Assembly (NCBI RefSeq): GCF_009362785.1
Contig: NZ_WHNQ01000004.1
Span: forward strand, 1-64,000
Direction: 5' to 3'
Length of the DNA stretch: 64,000 nucleotides
From: Paraburkholderia atlantica
GTDB lineage: Bacteria; Pseudomonadota; Gammaproteobacteria; Burkholderiales; Burkholderiaceae
Below the pieces are notes generated by a model. The model had not been told where the DNA came from, did no database searches, and was given only the letters and a program-made list of their open reading frames with translations. Made by a program: the position numbers and the translations under genes. Shown here piece by piece: positions 7,735 through 16,492 of the stretch; within the stretch, counting starts at the first letter, position 1; the number at the start of each line of letters is the position of its first letter.

Positions 7735-9063
7735 CTAAAGACCCAAATCTTGTCGCGAACGCGTGAGCGTATCGATCACCGCGTAAAGGATCTTTTCGGC
7801 GCACGGCATCAGATCGGGCACATAAGTCGCACCCATGCCACCCAATCCTTCGGCAACAGGAAGCGGAGCACCTTGAGCGGGCCACGGCCAGCCAATGCGG
7901 GCCGTCGGGATACCGTAGCGACGCAGAGCTGCTCCGTCCGTTTGTCCCGCCAGGTAATCCGGGGTACCGTGGGGGCGCCCCTCGATATGTTCCCAGCCAC
8001 GCTTGGCCGATTGGATGATCCAGTTATCCGGATCGGTAGTGCCGCCGGGGACCGAACCGTACATTTCCCAGTCGAGTTCGATCTCGGGCTTACGAGCCTT
8101 CAGGTCATCGATAAACGCGGCGAATTGCGCCTTCACATCCGCAGGGCTGACGCGGGGGTTCACACGAACATCGAAAAAGATATCGGTTACCGCCGAAGGG
8201 AATGCCGGTCGTTCGATCTGGCCGCCACGAACACCCGCAATCCATCCGTGCGGCGCGATCACGCCCGACGTATTACGCTCGGTATAGCCGGGAAGCCAGG
8301 CTTGCAACTCCTGAATGACCGTTGCAGCGGGAACCACCGATGAACGGAAACCCGGGACATCATGCGGAATGCCCGCATAGCCCATGGTTCCACGCACACG
8401 AATCTTGAACCATGCCATGCCCGGTTCTTCGTGGTAGACCCAGTTCCACGGCTTCATGATGATTGCGAAGTCGGGATACATACCGCGATTCAGCAGTCCC
8501 AATACGCCATTGGACATGCCCGAATAGCGCTCCTTGATATCGACAGGCATGCCGCCATCGGCCATACCCAACAACAGATTGCCCTTTAGCGGAATGCCCG
8601 CTTCGAGGATCGCCGTGCAAACTTCGGTATGCGTGGCGATCATGCCCTTCGGATTCGAAGCACCAAGGCCAAAGACCCAGTCATCAACCTGCTGAGCGTA
8701 CGGTTGCACATCGGCTTCTTGACCCTCGCCGGAGAGAATTTCTTCTTCGAGAGTACGGTCCAGATGCGTGTCCAGCGGTGCGTAGAGAAGCAGCGAAGCA
8801 CCATTACCCTCACCCCGGATTTCGCCCATCACCGAACGACTAGCAGGAGACAGATCATGAGCCTTGGTTTTGAGGCCGATCGTTTCCATGTGATGCTGCA
8901 GATACAACGCAGCGTCCTTGGTCGCGCCCGTAGGGCTATGGATGTTGGTCAGTTCAAACAGGAGCTTTTGAAGACGCTTCGGGTTCAGACTCGCCTTCGC
9001 CTTCTCGTACCATTCGGCCTGCTGTGCCGAGAACGGCACCTGTTTCGTGCGTTTGAATTCCAT
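7735..9063 (-). CDS. M20-family metallohydrolase-like protein with altered metal-site motifs
   Basis: A 442-residue protein with M20 peptidase/deacylase architecture: a catalytic domain split by a dimerization domain (roughly residues 215-340). An HxD pair is present at His100-Asp102, but spacing from the preceding strand is unusual. The position normally holding the bridging Asp reads GASNPKG (Asn137). The usual Asp-Glu-Glu catalytic stretch reads MADGGMP (residues 167-172). The C-terminal His region reads GATYVPDL. It may use a different metal site or be a non-hydrolytic paralogue. In context it would act on an N-acyl or amide intermediate. It starts 11 nt after the reductase gene stop. Confidence 0.78.
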   Translation of the reverse strand: MEFKRTKQVPFSAQQAEWYEKAKASLNPKRLQKLLFELTNIHSPTGATKDAALYLQHHMETIGLKTKAHDLSPASRSVMGEIRGEGNGASLLLYAPLDTHLDRTLEEEILSGEGQEADVQPYAQQVDDWVFGLGASNPKGMIATHTEVCTAILEAGIPLKGNLLLGMADGGMPVDIKERYSGMSNGVLGLLNRGMYPDFAIIMKPWNWVYHEEPGMAWFKIRVRGTMGYAGIPHDVPGFRSSVVPAATVIQELQAWLPGYTERNTSGVIAPHGWIAGVRGGQIERPAFPSAVTDIFFDVRVNPRVSPADVKAQFAAFIDDLKARKPEIELDWEMYGSVPGGTTDPDNWIIQSAKRGWEHIEGRPHGTPDYLAGQTDGAALRRYGIPTARIGWPWPAQGAPLPVAEGLGGMGATYVPDLMPCAEKILYAVIDTLTRSRQDLGL

Positions 9064-9074
9064 GTCCGCGCTCC

Positions 9075-10103
9075 TTAGTTCGATGCGACAAATTGTTCGG
9101 CGAAGATGTTTTCTGGCTTCATGCCCAATTCGATCAGGCGCGTGGTCGCCGCATCAATCATCGGTTGCGGGCCGCACAGATAGGCAACCGAATTCGGATC
9201 CTTGACGTCGTCTTCCTTGAGGGCCGCGACCGGCGATCCCAAGTGCAGGCCGTCACCTTCCTGTGCGCCGCGGTCCACGCAGATGCGCGCTTCGAGCTTC
9301 GGGAGCCACTGTTGCCGAAGTTGAATATCGTCCAGCGAGAACAGCACTTCGGGCACAGCGCAACCGAAATTGAGCAGCATCGGTGGGCGTGCACTCGACT
9401 TGCGAATCGTGTCGATCATCGAGAGCATCGGAGCCAAACCCGTACCACCGGCCACGAAAATATGTGGAGCACGTTTCGACTCTTCACGCAGGAAGAACGC
9501 GCCATAGGGGCCCTTCAGCTGCAGAACCTGGTCGACCTGAATCTGCGTTTCCAGGAAGGAGGACATCGCGCCATTGCGCAGCAGACGGATCAGGAACTCC
9601 ATTTTCGGAAGATCTGCCGCATTGGAGGATGGCGAGTAGGAGCGCAGAACGCCCAGGCCCGGAACCGTGATCTGGAAGAACTGACCCGGACGGAATTCCG
9701 CCCACGAACCTTCCGCGAGTTCCAGCGTGAGCTTGACGACGTTCGCAGCAATTCGCTCAACGCTGTTGACGAACGCATTGAGTTCCTGTGCGACCGATGA
9801 CCCTACTTCGCTACCGTAAGCCACCGAAAACGTAGCGTCCGATTCGGCTTGGGTCACGCACAGAAGACGGCTACCGGATGCGAATTCGCTAGCCAGCAGC
9901 GTCGAACTTGCGCCCGGGATATTGCTTGCCTGACCCTCCTCCAGCTTGCAGGTGCAACTGGCACACGCGCCCGCGCGGCACTGATACAGCACGGGAACTT
10001 CCGCTTTGATAGCGGCATCCAGAACATTTTCGTTATGGTCAGCCGCGAAGGTTCGGCTCACGCCATCCGCAAAATTGATCGTAATCTGATGCGCTTGATT
10101 CAT
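9075..10103 (-). CDS. Ferredoxin:NAD(P)H oxidoreductase component of the Rieske oxygenase (class IB type)
   Basis: A 342-residue electron-transfer flavoprotein. The N-terminal plant-type [2Fe-2S] ferredoxin domain has CRAGACASCTC at residues 42-52 (Cys42, Cys47, Cys50) and a later Cys in RLLCVTQ. An FAD domain with RSYSPSS and an NAD domain with GGTGLAPMLSM and a terminal YLCGPQPMIDAA follow. This domain order and size match the one-component reductases OxoR, BenC and AntC. It would deliver electrons from NADH to the Rieske oxygenase encoded at 11790-13151, with one amidase gene between them. It is cytoplasmic. Confidence 0.9.
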   Translation of the reverse strand: MNQAHQITINFADGVSRTFAADHNENVLDAAIKAEVPVLYQCRAGACASCTCKLEEGQASNIPGASSTLLASEFASGSRLLCVTQAESDATFSVAYGSEVGSSVAQELNAFVNSVERIAANVVKLTLELAEGSWAEFRPGQFFQITVPGLGVLRSYSPSSNAADLPKMEFLIRLLRNGAMSSFLETQIQVDQVLQLKGPYGAFFLREESKRAPHIFVAGGTGLAPMLSMIDTIRKSSARPPMLLNFGCAVPEVLFSLDDIQLRQQWLPKLEARICVDRGAQEGDGLHLGSPVAALKEDDVKDPNSVAYLCGPQPMIDAATTRLIELGMKPENIFAEQFVASN

Positions 10104-10173
10104 GACGATTCAAATACTATAGAGAGTCTGTCTTTATTCAGGGCGACTGAAACCGTTCCTCAGCAGATCACGG

Positions 10174-11580
10174 TCATTTAAAATTTGTCGGTGCCTGACG
10201 GTGCCAATCGGTCACTTTTTGAATAGCCATCCCGGCGCGGGCCACTGTCACCTCGCCATATTTGCGCCCAATGAATTGGCCACCAATGGGCATACCGTTT
10301 TCAGTAAAGCCGATCGGAAGTGCCATCGCAGGGTGACCACTGACATTGAATGGAGCCGTGAATTGAATCAGGCGTCGATTGGCTTCAGGATCTCCTGCCA
10401 AGTCAGCCAACCGCTCGAAAGTTGGAGCCGCATAGGGTTGCACCGGAGCCAAAATCAGATCCACTTCGCACAAGAGCGCGTCCATAGCTCCGTTAAAGCG
10501 GCGAGCTTCCAAAAGAATCCGTTGATAGTCCATTGCGGAGAGTTCGCGACCTTGATCAATCAGGCGACTCAAGGCAGGACCGTATTCCGATGCACGAACC
10601 GGATAGGTCGATTCGTGCGCCACCGCGGTCTGAACACCGCAATGGAGTTCCCAGTTTCTGCTGACATCGCGGGTATCCGGAACTTTGACACTGATGACCA
10701 AGCCGCCCGCGTCGATAATCATTGCGATGACGGTCTCGAGTTGACGATGGATAACCGGATCGACCCCTTCACTGATCCAGGACTCATCGACACCGATACG
10801 CAAGCCCTTGAAGTTCTCTTCGATCGGCGGGACGTTCAGCCCCAGATGAGGGAGCGACGTCGAATCCTTCGTGTCGTGTCCTGTTACAGCGGCGAGCAAA
10901 ATCAGCGCATCACAAGCGGAACGCGCAATGGGTCCGACATGATCCAGCGATGAAGCCAGTTCAAATGCACCGAAACGGCTCACGCGACCCCACGTGGGCT
11001 TGATACCCGTCAACCCGTTTGCCGCCGCGGGAAATCGAATGGAACCCCCAGTGTCGGTTCCCAGAGAGCCATAGCAAAGTCGAGCAGCGGTCGCCACGCC
11101 ACAGCCCGTGGAGGAAGCCCCCGCCCAGTGACCCGCACCCCACGGATTAACGGCATCCGGAATGGAGGGGTGATTGATGGCAAAAGCGCCTTCCGTCATC
11201 TGCAGCTTACCCAGCATCACAGCGCCGGCGTCATGCATCAACTGCACCGCGGTCGCGTTCTGCATGGGGATCCTTTGCCCGTGGATCGGCATACCGCCCG
11301 AAGTGATGATGCCAGCAGTATCGAACAGATCTTTATAGGCCAGAGGAATGCCGTGGATCGGCGAACGGATTTGACCACGCATCAATTCCTCTTCAGCCTC
11401 CTTCGCCTGCTGAAGCGCGAGATCCGGAGTAACCCGCGCATAACTGTGCAGAGTCCCGTCAAGGGCCTCGATGCGTTTCAACTGCGCCTGGGTAACTTCT
11501 ACGGGACTGACTTTTCGACTGCGAATCAACAGCGACAGGTCGTGTAATTCAAGATTATGCAAATCGCTGGGCAGGCTCAT
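10174..11580 (-). CDS. Amidase (amidase signature family), second copy
   Basis: A 468-residue amidase-signature protein. The catalytic Lys lies in LAYKDLFDTAG, the Ser/Gly segment reads GASSTGCGVATAA, and the nucleophile region reads GTDTGGSIRFPAAANG. It is clearly different from the amidase at 5470-6912, so this is not a recent duplication. It lies between the Rieske oxygenase gene (209 nt gap, room for a promoter) and its reductase (70 nt). It could open a lactam formed after ring hydroxylation, or hydrolyse an anilide substrate. Specificity cannot be read from sequence. Confidence 0.87.
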   Translation of the reverse strand: MSLPSDLHNLELHDLSLLIRSRKVSPVEVTQAQLKRIEALDGTLHSYARVTPDLALQQAKEAEEELMRGQIRSPIHGIPLAYKDLFDTAGIITSGGMPIHGQRIPMQNATAVQLMHDAGAVMLGKLQMTEGAFAINHPSIPDAVNPWGAGHWAGASSTGCGVATAARLCYGSLGTDTGGSIRFPAAANGLTGIKPTWGRVSRFGAFELASSLDHVGPIARSACDALILLAAVTGHDTKDSTSLPHLGLNVPPIEENFKGLRIGVDESWISEGVDPVIHRQLETVIAMIIDAGGLVISVKVPDTRDVSRNWELHCGVQTAVAHESTYPVRASEYGPALSRLIDQGRELSAMDYQRILLEARRFNGAMDALLCEVDLILAPVQPYAAPTFERLADLAGDPEANRRLIQFTAPFNVSGHPAMALPIGFTENGMPIGGQFIGRKYGEVTVARAGMAIQKVTDWHRQAPTNFK

Positions 11581-11789
11581 AACACGGACTCTAGTTCGGA
11601 TCTAATGCGTTATGCAGGTAGGTAGGTTCCGCTACCGATCGCAAGCTTAGATATTGAATAATTAAGACTGGCGCACTCAAAGCTCAGAGGTTCATTTCGG
11701 AGAAACTCACTGACCAAGCCTGAGGCGCCGGGGTATTACAAGCATTGCAGGACCGGGGAGTCCCACTCTAAAAGGAATCCCTGACCGAT

Positions 11790-13151
11790 TTAGAACCAGA
11801 CCTGATCGACAAAGTACGCCGGACGCTTTCCATCCGCCGTATCCTTGAAGCGCGTGCTGTGGGTCTTCACCGCACCGTAGACACCCTTGCCCGGCTTCGC
11901 GATGCCACGATTGTGGCGCGACGCGAGCTTGCGCCATGTGACCGGCGAAATATCGGTCGAGACCAACTGCTCGTTGTCCCAACCCGTGCCGTCAGCGTAG
12001 AAGTGCTGCATTGCTTCGCGAGCGTAGAGATCGCAGTCGTTGAAGCCGTGCAGGCACAGTTCCTTGTAAACGCGGTCGAAACGGTACTTGTACCTTTTGC
12101 GGTCTTCTTCAGTCGGGCAGATCTTGACCAGCACTTCCCAGTACTCGTGCGTGTCGTCCGTGATCGGAACGTACCATTCATACTGGACCACGTGCTCTTC
12201 CGGCCAATTTTCGACCATCAGTACGCCGGGGAGAACGACCGAGGTACGGTAGAAGCGACCCTTCAGGTTGTCGATCTTGAGGCCCAGTTCCTTGTTCTCC
12301 AGGACCGGCGCCCACTTTTCCGTGAAGAGCCATTGCATCATGCCCTTCGGACCCGTTTCGTCTTCAACGACCTGAATGCAGTCGTCGGTGACCGGAAGGA
12401 TACCGAGCGGGAGCACCCAATCATTCACGTGGACAATCGAATTGTCCTTGTGAACCAGGATGTGAGCGTTATCGAAACCATTTTCGCAAGCAATACGCCA
12501 GTTGCCGAAGCCCGTGCGGTGCATGCCGTGCGCAACTGCGTCCTTGTCGAGAATCGACGGGGTATCCGGCCACAGCGGGTGCGGGAAGCGCTCGTTGTTC
12601 TCCGGGAAGCGGAACGGCAGGTCGTCCGACAGCGGCGGAACGTCTTCGAGCGGGAAGTCGTCTTCGCGAACGAACACGAACACCATGCCGGCGACTTCTT
12701 CAACAGGGTACGTGGTGATGCCGGTCGTGCCGATCAGTTTGTCGTCCGGGTTCGCAACGATGGTCGAGAGTTTGCCGTCGTCCAGATTGAACGTGAAGCC
12801 GTGGTACCAGCACGTGATGGTTTCCTTGTTGAAGCACATCGGCTTCTCGGAGAGACGAATACCACGGTGCACACACTGATCCTTGACGGCGAAAACCTTT
12901 CCGTTGACGCGACGCAGTACGATAGGAACCCCAGCGATTTGAATGCCCTTCACGCTCGGCACGAGATCTTCGTCGCTGTCGCCTTCGACTTCCACGAGTT
13001 CTTTGCTGAACACCGCCGGGTACCAGTGGTTGATGAAACCCCAAGCTGCATCCTTGTACGGCTGATACTGGCTCTGCGATTTCGCATCGTTGTAGCGCGA
13101 ATCGCTGATACCGTGTTGAACGACACGGCGGCGAACAACCTGTTCTGTCAT
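11790..13151 (-). CDS. Rieske non-heme iron oxygenase, OxoO/CarAa-like terminal component
   Basis: A 453-residue single-subunit-type terminal oxygenase. The Rieske cluster is bound by Cys93, His95, Cys114 and His117 (CVHRG ... CWYHGF). The mononuclear iron site is in ENGFDNAHILVHKD with His230 and His234. From NHWYPAVFSKE through QYEWYVPITDDTHEYW to DLYAREAMQHFYADGTGW and WRKLASRHNRGI it resembles carbazole dioxygenase CarAa. Its length and N-terminal region fit 2-oxo-1,2-dihydroquinoline 8-monooxygenase OxoO better, from memory of that family. It would hydroxylate the aromatic ring of a fused lactam or similar N-heteroaromatic. It is the promoter-proximal gene of the island. Confidence 0.88.
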   Translation of the reverse strand: MTEQVVRRRVVQHGISDSRYNDAKSQSQYQPYKDAAWGFINHWYPAVFSKELVEVEGDSDEDLVPSVKGIQIAGVPIVLRRVNGKVFAVKDQCVHRGIRLSEKPMCFNKETITCWYHGFTFNLDDGKLSTIVANPDDKLIGTTGITTYPVEEVAGMVFVFVREDDFPLEDVPPLSDDLPFRFPENNERFPHPLWPDTPSILDKDAVAHGMHRTGFGNWRIACENGFDNAHILVHKDNSIVHVNDWVLPLGILPVTDDCIQVVEDETGPKGMMQWLFTEKWAPVLENKELGLKIDNLKGRFYRTSVVLPGVLMVENWPEEHVVQYEWYVPITDDTHEYWEVLVKICPTEEDRKRYKYRFDRVYKELCLHGFNDCDLYAREAMQHFYADGTGWDNEQLVSTDISPVTWRKLASRHNRGIAKPGKGVYGAVKTHSTRFKDTADGKRPAYFVDQVWF

Positions 13152-13329
13152 TTAAGTCTCCGAAACTTAGAGGGACGATCTCTACGGGGTATTGTCAGCA
13201 CGGGCATTCTTTCGCGCCCGTTCATTGGTTGAACCATTCTCGAAAGACTGACCGTACGGATAGGTTATCGGGATGCCCGTTTCCAGGCACTCCGAGAACT
13301 ACAGGACTATCCAAAGACCACAAGAAATA
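13152..13329 (-). promoter_or_regulatory. Putative regulatory region upstream of the Rieske oxygenase gene
   Basis: This 178-bp stretch should hold the island's main promoter. Two inverted repeats are visible: CGGGC-N10-GCCCG at 13201-13220 and the 11-bp TGGTTGAACCA at 13226-13236. Either could be an operator for the XylS-like regulator encoded at 14008-15000. I did not find a convincing -24/-12 element or a clear -35/-10 pair. Confidence 0.4.
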
Positions 13330-13367
13330 AGGGGCGGGGTTTCCCTAATTGGAAGACCACCGCCCCT
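13330..13367 (-). terminator. Possible rho-independent terminator between the regulator side and the catabolic operon
   Basis: The stem AGGGGCGG (13330-13337) pairs with CCGCCCCT (13360-13367), with further partial pairing inside. On the minus strand the stem is followed by TATTTCTTG, which is T-rich. It would insulate the catabolic operon from minus-strand transcription entering through the transposase remnant. Confidence 0.5.
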
Positions 13368-13504
13368 CTATTCCTTCTCGTCGCCTCTCGAGCCATGGAT
13401 GCGTAGGGACCTCGATGGAACAGTAACGGCCCGCATCAGCACGGCACGACGGATGTATCGGATGAAGAGTGGTGATCGCCGCTTCACACCTGATCTTGAT
13501 GAGC

Positions 13505-13995
13505 AGGGGCGGACCGCAGCACCGCTATGAATTGCGCGAGATGTTCAACGCGCTGCGCCGAATCGTGTGCGCGCGTGCACCGTGGCGTTTTGCTGCCCAA
13601 CGACGTTGCATCGGGGGAGATGGTTTACCAGCGAATACGACGCTGGATATAGGCGGATTGTTTGGAGGCCATCGTGAAGATAGGAGTGCGCGCGGGTCTC
13701 GGCGAGGTGGCGCGTCAGGTTCCGCGGGAAAGGCCCTGCAAAGTGCCGTCCGCCGAGCACGGCGATACTGGCGAGGAGCCTGCGCAGACGGCACCCGACG
13801 AAGGGATCGAGCTTCAGGTAATCAAGCTGCCGGAGGCGAAAAAAGAGGTCCGTTTGCCGCCGCGCCGTCGGGTGGTCGAGCGCAGCTTCGGTTGGCTCAA
13901 TCGCTTCCGCCGATTTGCCAAAGACTACGAGTGGTCCCGAACCACTGGCTCGCCTGCCCTTCGTCTTTATTCGCGTGCGCTTCACAACCCTCAAC
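13505..13995 (+). pseudogene. Decayed IS5-family transposase remnant
   Basis: Translating across frames gives recognisable transposase pieces. ALRRIVCARAPWR lies near 13545-13585. After a frameshift come LPNDVASGEMVYQRIRRWI, an in-frame TAG near 13648, then ADCLEAIVKIG. Later pieces are HGDTGEEPAQTAPDEGIEL and RRVVERSFGWLNRFRRFAKDYE near 13865-13930. The central part carrying the first catalytic Asp region is missing. The element is therefore frameshifted, interrupted and internally deleted, and cannot be mobile on its own. It lies beside the catabolic operon and supports acquisition by transposition. Element ends were not identified. Confidence 0.8.
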
Positions 13996-14007
13996 GGAGG
14001 GCTTTTC

Positions 14008-15000
14008 TCATCGTGCGAGAGTCTCGCTCGGACTCTCACCAAATCGGCGCTTATAATCGGTTGCAAAATGCCCTAAGTGGGCAAATCCCCACTGATGGGC
14101 CACCGAGGTTACGGTTACCTGGCCCGCATTACAGGATAGCAATTGCTCCCTGACTCGCTGAAGTCGAACCTCCTTCAGAAATATCATGGGTGAGCTATTG
14201 CGATACTTCCTGAATCCCGTGTACAACGAACTCGTGCTAACGCCCACGTGCTCTGCAATATCGGATACTGCAATCGGCTTGTGGGCGTTCTCTTCAATGA
14301 AGGCTTCGGCTCGGCGAACAAACGCCGGGGCCACCATGCGCTCGTCGCCGATGCGTCCTTCCGATAAATTGCTATGCTGGCTCGCGAGCAATAGAGAAAC
14401 CATCATTTGCTCTATCTGAGCATCTATCAACGGAGAGTTAGGAATGTTCTCACCGCCCAGATAATCTATCAACCATGAAACCGTGCGTGCCCATCTTTGC
14501 CCTACGGCAGTATCAAGCGGCATCGCCGTGTCGAATTCAACCTGTTTCGGCCCGCGGTGGCCCAGATATTGCGCGGCTTGACGCTCCAACAAATCACGCT
14601 CGATTCGCAGAATCAGCTTTTCAGTGTTCTCCCCATGCACAAGCTGGATCTGTTGACCCGCGTTGAGAACGGAACCGACACTCGATGACGTGTAAGTCAC
14701 CTCGGAACCTCGCACGATGCACTCACTGCCGCACAGAGGGATCTGAATCAGGTAAAAACCATCGAATTGACTTGGATTAATCGTAATTTCGCCGCCATAA
14801 CTCATGAAACCCACGCCCAGGCCGCCTATCTTTCGATAGTACATTTGGGCATTGATTTCATCTTTCCGCTGCAAACTGATAATCTCATTGTCGCAAAAAA
14901 CGCGTTGCCCCCAGAGTCGTGCCTGTTCTATGTCTCGTGTGTGGAAATCTTCGAAGTTGGGAAGCAGTAAGCCACTCCTCTTATTGCCGGGCATATCCAT
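14008..15000 (-). CDS. AraC/XylS-family transcriptional regulator
   Basis: About 330 residues from the ATG at 15000, which has a good GAGAGG ribosome site 4 nt upstream; upstream ATGs at 15045 and 15069 lack one. The N-terminal part (roughly residues 1-200) is a cupin-like ligand-binding domain as in XylS. The C-terminal part holds two helix-turn-helix motifs (AVSDIAEHVGVSTSSLYTGFRKY and VTSVAHQWGFAHLGHFATDYKRRFGESPSETL). XylS-type regulators activate aromatic-degradation operons in response to aromatic acids. It is encoded upstream of the Rieske operon, on the same strand but separated by an IS remnant, and is the best candidate for its activator. Confidence 0.85.
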   Translation of the reverse strand: MDMPGNKRSGLLLPNFEDFHTRDIEQARLWGQRVFCDNEIISLQRKDEINAQMYYRKIGGLGVGFMSYGGEITINPSQFDGFYLIQIPLCGSECIVRGSEVTYTSSSVGSVLNAGQQIQLVHGENTEKLILRIERDLLERQAAQYLGHRGPKQVEFDTAMPLDTAVGQRWARTVSWLIDYLGGENIPNSPLIDAQIEQMMVSLLLASQHSNLSEGRIGDERMVAPAFVRRAEAFIEENAHKPIAVSDIAEHVGVSTSSLYTGFRKYRNSSPMIFLKEVRLQRVREQLLSCNAGQVTVTSVAHQWGFAHLGHFATDYKRRFGESPSETLAR

Positions 15001-15124
15001 ATAACCTCTCTCATCTTCCCGGAATTTTCCAAATAATACCGACATAGTGTCAATACGTACTTGTCCCAACTGGTTCCCTACATTCTCCGCGGAGTGCAGG
15101 GAATCCTCTTACTTTTACGAACGA

Positions 15125-16024
15125 CTAAGACTGAGATTGCGAAATAGCAGCCGCAGAACCAATCTGTTGCCGGTGCGCGAATTTTTGAATTTTTCCCGTG
15201 GACGTTTTAGGCAATTCGCAGAATTTAACAGCCTTCGGCACGTTCAAACCGGCCAGGACCGGCTTGCAGTGGGCAGTAATATCGGATTCCGATGCTTGTT
15301 GACCGGGCCTGAGCTCCACAAAGGCGCAGGGAACTTCGCCCCATTTCGCGTCCGGTTGTGCAACAACTGCCACCACTGCCACTGCTGTGTGACTATGGAT
15401 CGCGTCTTCAACCTCAATACTGGAAATATTCTCGCCGCCAGAAATGATAATGTCCTTCGACCGGTCTTTGGGTTTTACATATCCATCAGGGAACGGAAGC
15501 AGGTGTTCGAAATTCGAGTCACCACTGGCAATGAAGTCTTCATATTCGATATCATTTGGCATTGCGCCGTGATCAATGTCCGACTCGAAATCCTGAACAC
15601 AGATAATTTTTATTTCCGGGAAACACTCCCGAACCCGATCAGCTATTGCCGCGAATTCGGTATCTACGATTAAAACTTTCGCCTCACCGTGCTCGATCAT
15701 GTATAGGATCGAGGCTTCCAGGCGCGTATTGAGAGCATTCAAAACTGCGCCCGCCATAGGAACGCCGAAGTGGATCTCAACCATGGCCGGGATATTTGGC
15801 AGCATCACTGCCACCGTGTCGCCGCGTTTGATACCCAACGAGGCCAGGGCGCTAGCCAGCCCAACACAACGCTCGAATGTCTCACCCCAAGTACGATTTA
15901 CTCGCCCGTAGACGACAGCCGGGAGCCCTCCATAGACCTCGGATGCGCGGACCAGGAAATCGATAGGGCTCAGCGCCACATGGTTGGCGTCCCGGCGCTG
16001 CAACCCTCTTTCGTAGATGCTCAT
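15125..16024 (-). pseudogene. Acyl-CoA ligase with large in-frame internal deletion
   Basis: The 299-residue frame starts MSIYERGLQRRDANHVALSP and matches the N-terminus of ~540-residue acyl-CoA synthetases up to SGDSNFEHLLPF (about residue 180). It then jumps directly to PDGYVKPKDRSKDIIISGG, the hinge and C-terminal domain, ending LPKTSTGKIQKF. Roughly 230 residues are absent, including the Thr/Ser/Gly-rich AMP-binding loop (SGTTG...K) and most of the adenylation core. The frame is kept, but adenylation should be impossible. The catalytic C-domain lysine (GKIQK) remains. It is probably a dead remnant rather than a functional short protein. Confidence 0.85.
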
Positions 16025-16048
16025 CCTGTCTCCTCGGAATTGATTTCT

Positions 16049-16074
16049 CTCCTGGCCGCCCGGACGGCCAGGAG
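16049..16074. repeat. Strong inverted repeat (10-bp stem, 6-nt loop)
   Basis: CTCCTGGCCG (16049-16058) is the perfect reverse complement of CGGCCAGGAG (16065-16074). It lies just upstream of the truncated ligase start at 16024. No T-run follows on either strand. The remainder of the 16025-16492 gap shows a possible -10 (TATACT near 16455) for the plus-strand aldolase gene and nothing else I can support. Confidence 0.6.
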
Positions 16075-16492
16075 GATAAACCTCCTTCAAGGGGTCGGGT
16101 TTGTTGATGGCAGGGTACCGTTCGAGGGCTCAGTGGCGCTATCCGATGCGTGCATTGACTATCCGAAAACCGCAGCATTTTCGGTCCAATGGCAACAGAA
16201 AGGCTGCGCAGCGAAATTGAGGCTGCCAGCGCGATTCTGCGATCCGGGAGTAATCGTCCTTTTCGCTGAAAAACTGGCGGCCTGTCTTATTTTCACCTTT
16301 AAAATCAATGCCATGCACGTTCCCCGAATCTCCGGGCCTGATCTCTTTCGAGCAAGTTCTCGCGCTTTCACGCGCCCGCTGTTCACGTGCACGCCGTGTC
16401 CTGCCGGCATAAATCCTATTCCTGGTGACCTCTGAATCGCCCATAAATCCGCTTCTATACTGGGGCTTCATATTTCATGAGGAGACGCGCCG

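Noticed and set aside
13201-13236. A sigma-54 promoter for the Rieske operon
   Set aside because: No GG-N10-GC arrangement with a recognisable -24 box; only inverted repeats are visible.
16139-16471. Open frames of 83-110 codons in the gap before the class II aldolase gene
   Set aside because: No ribosome site, no recognisable domain, and they overlap the likely promoter.
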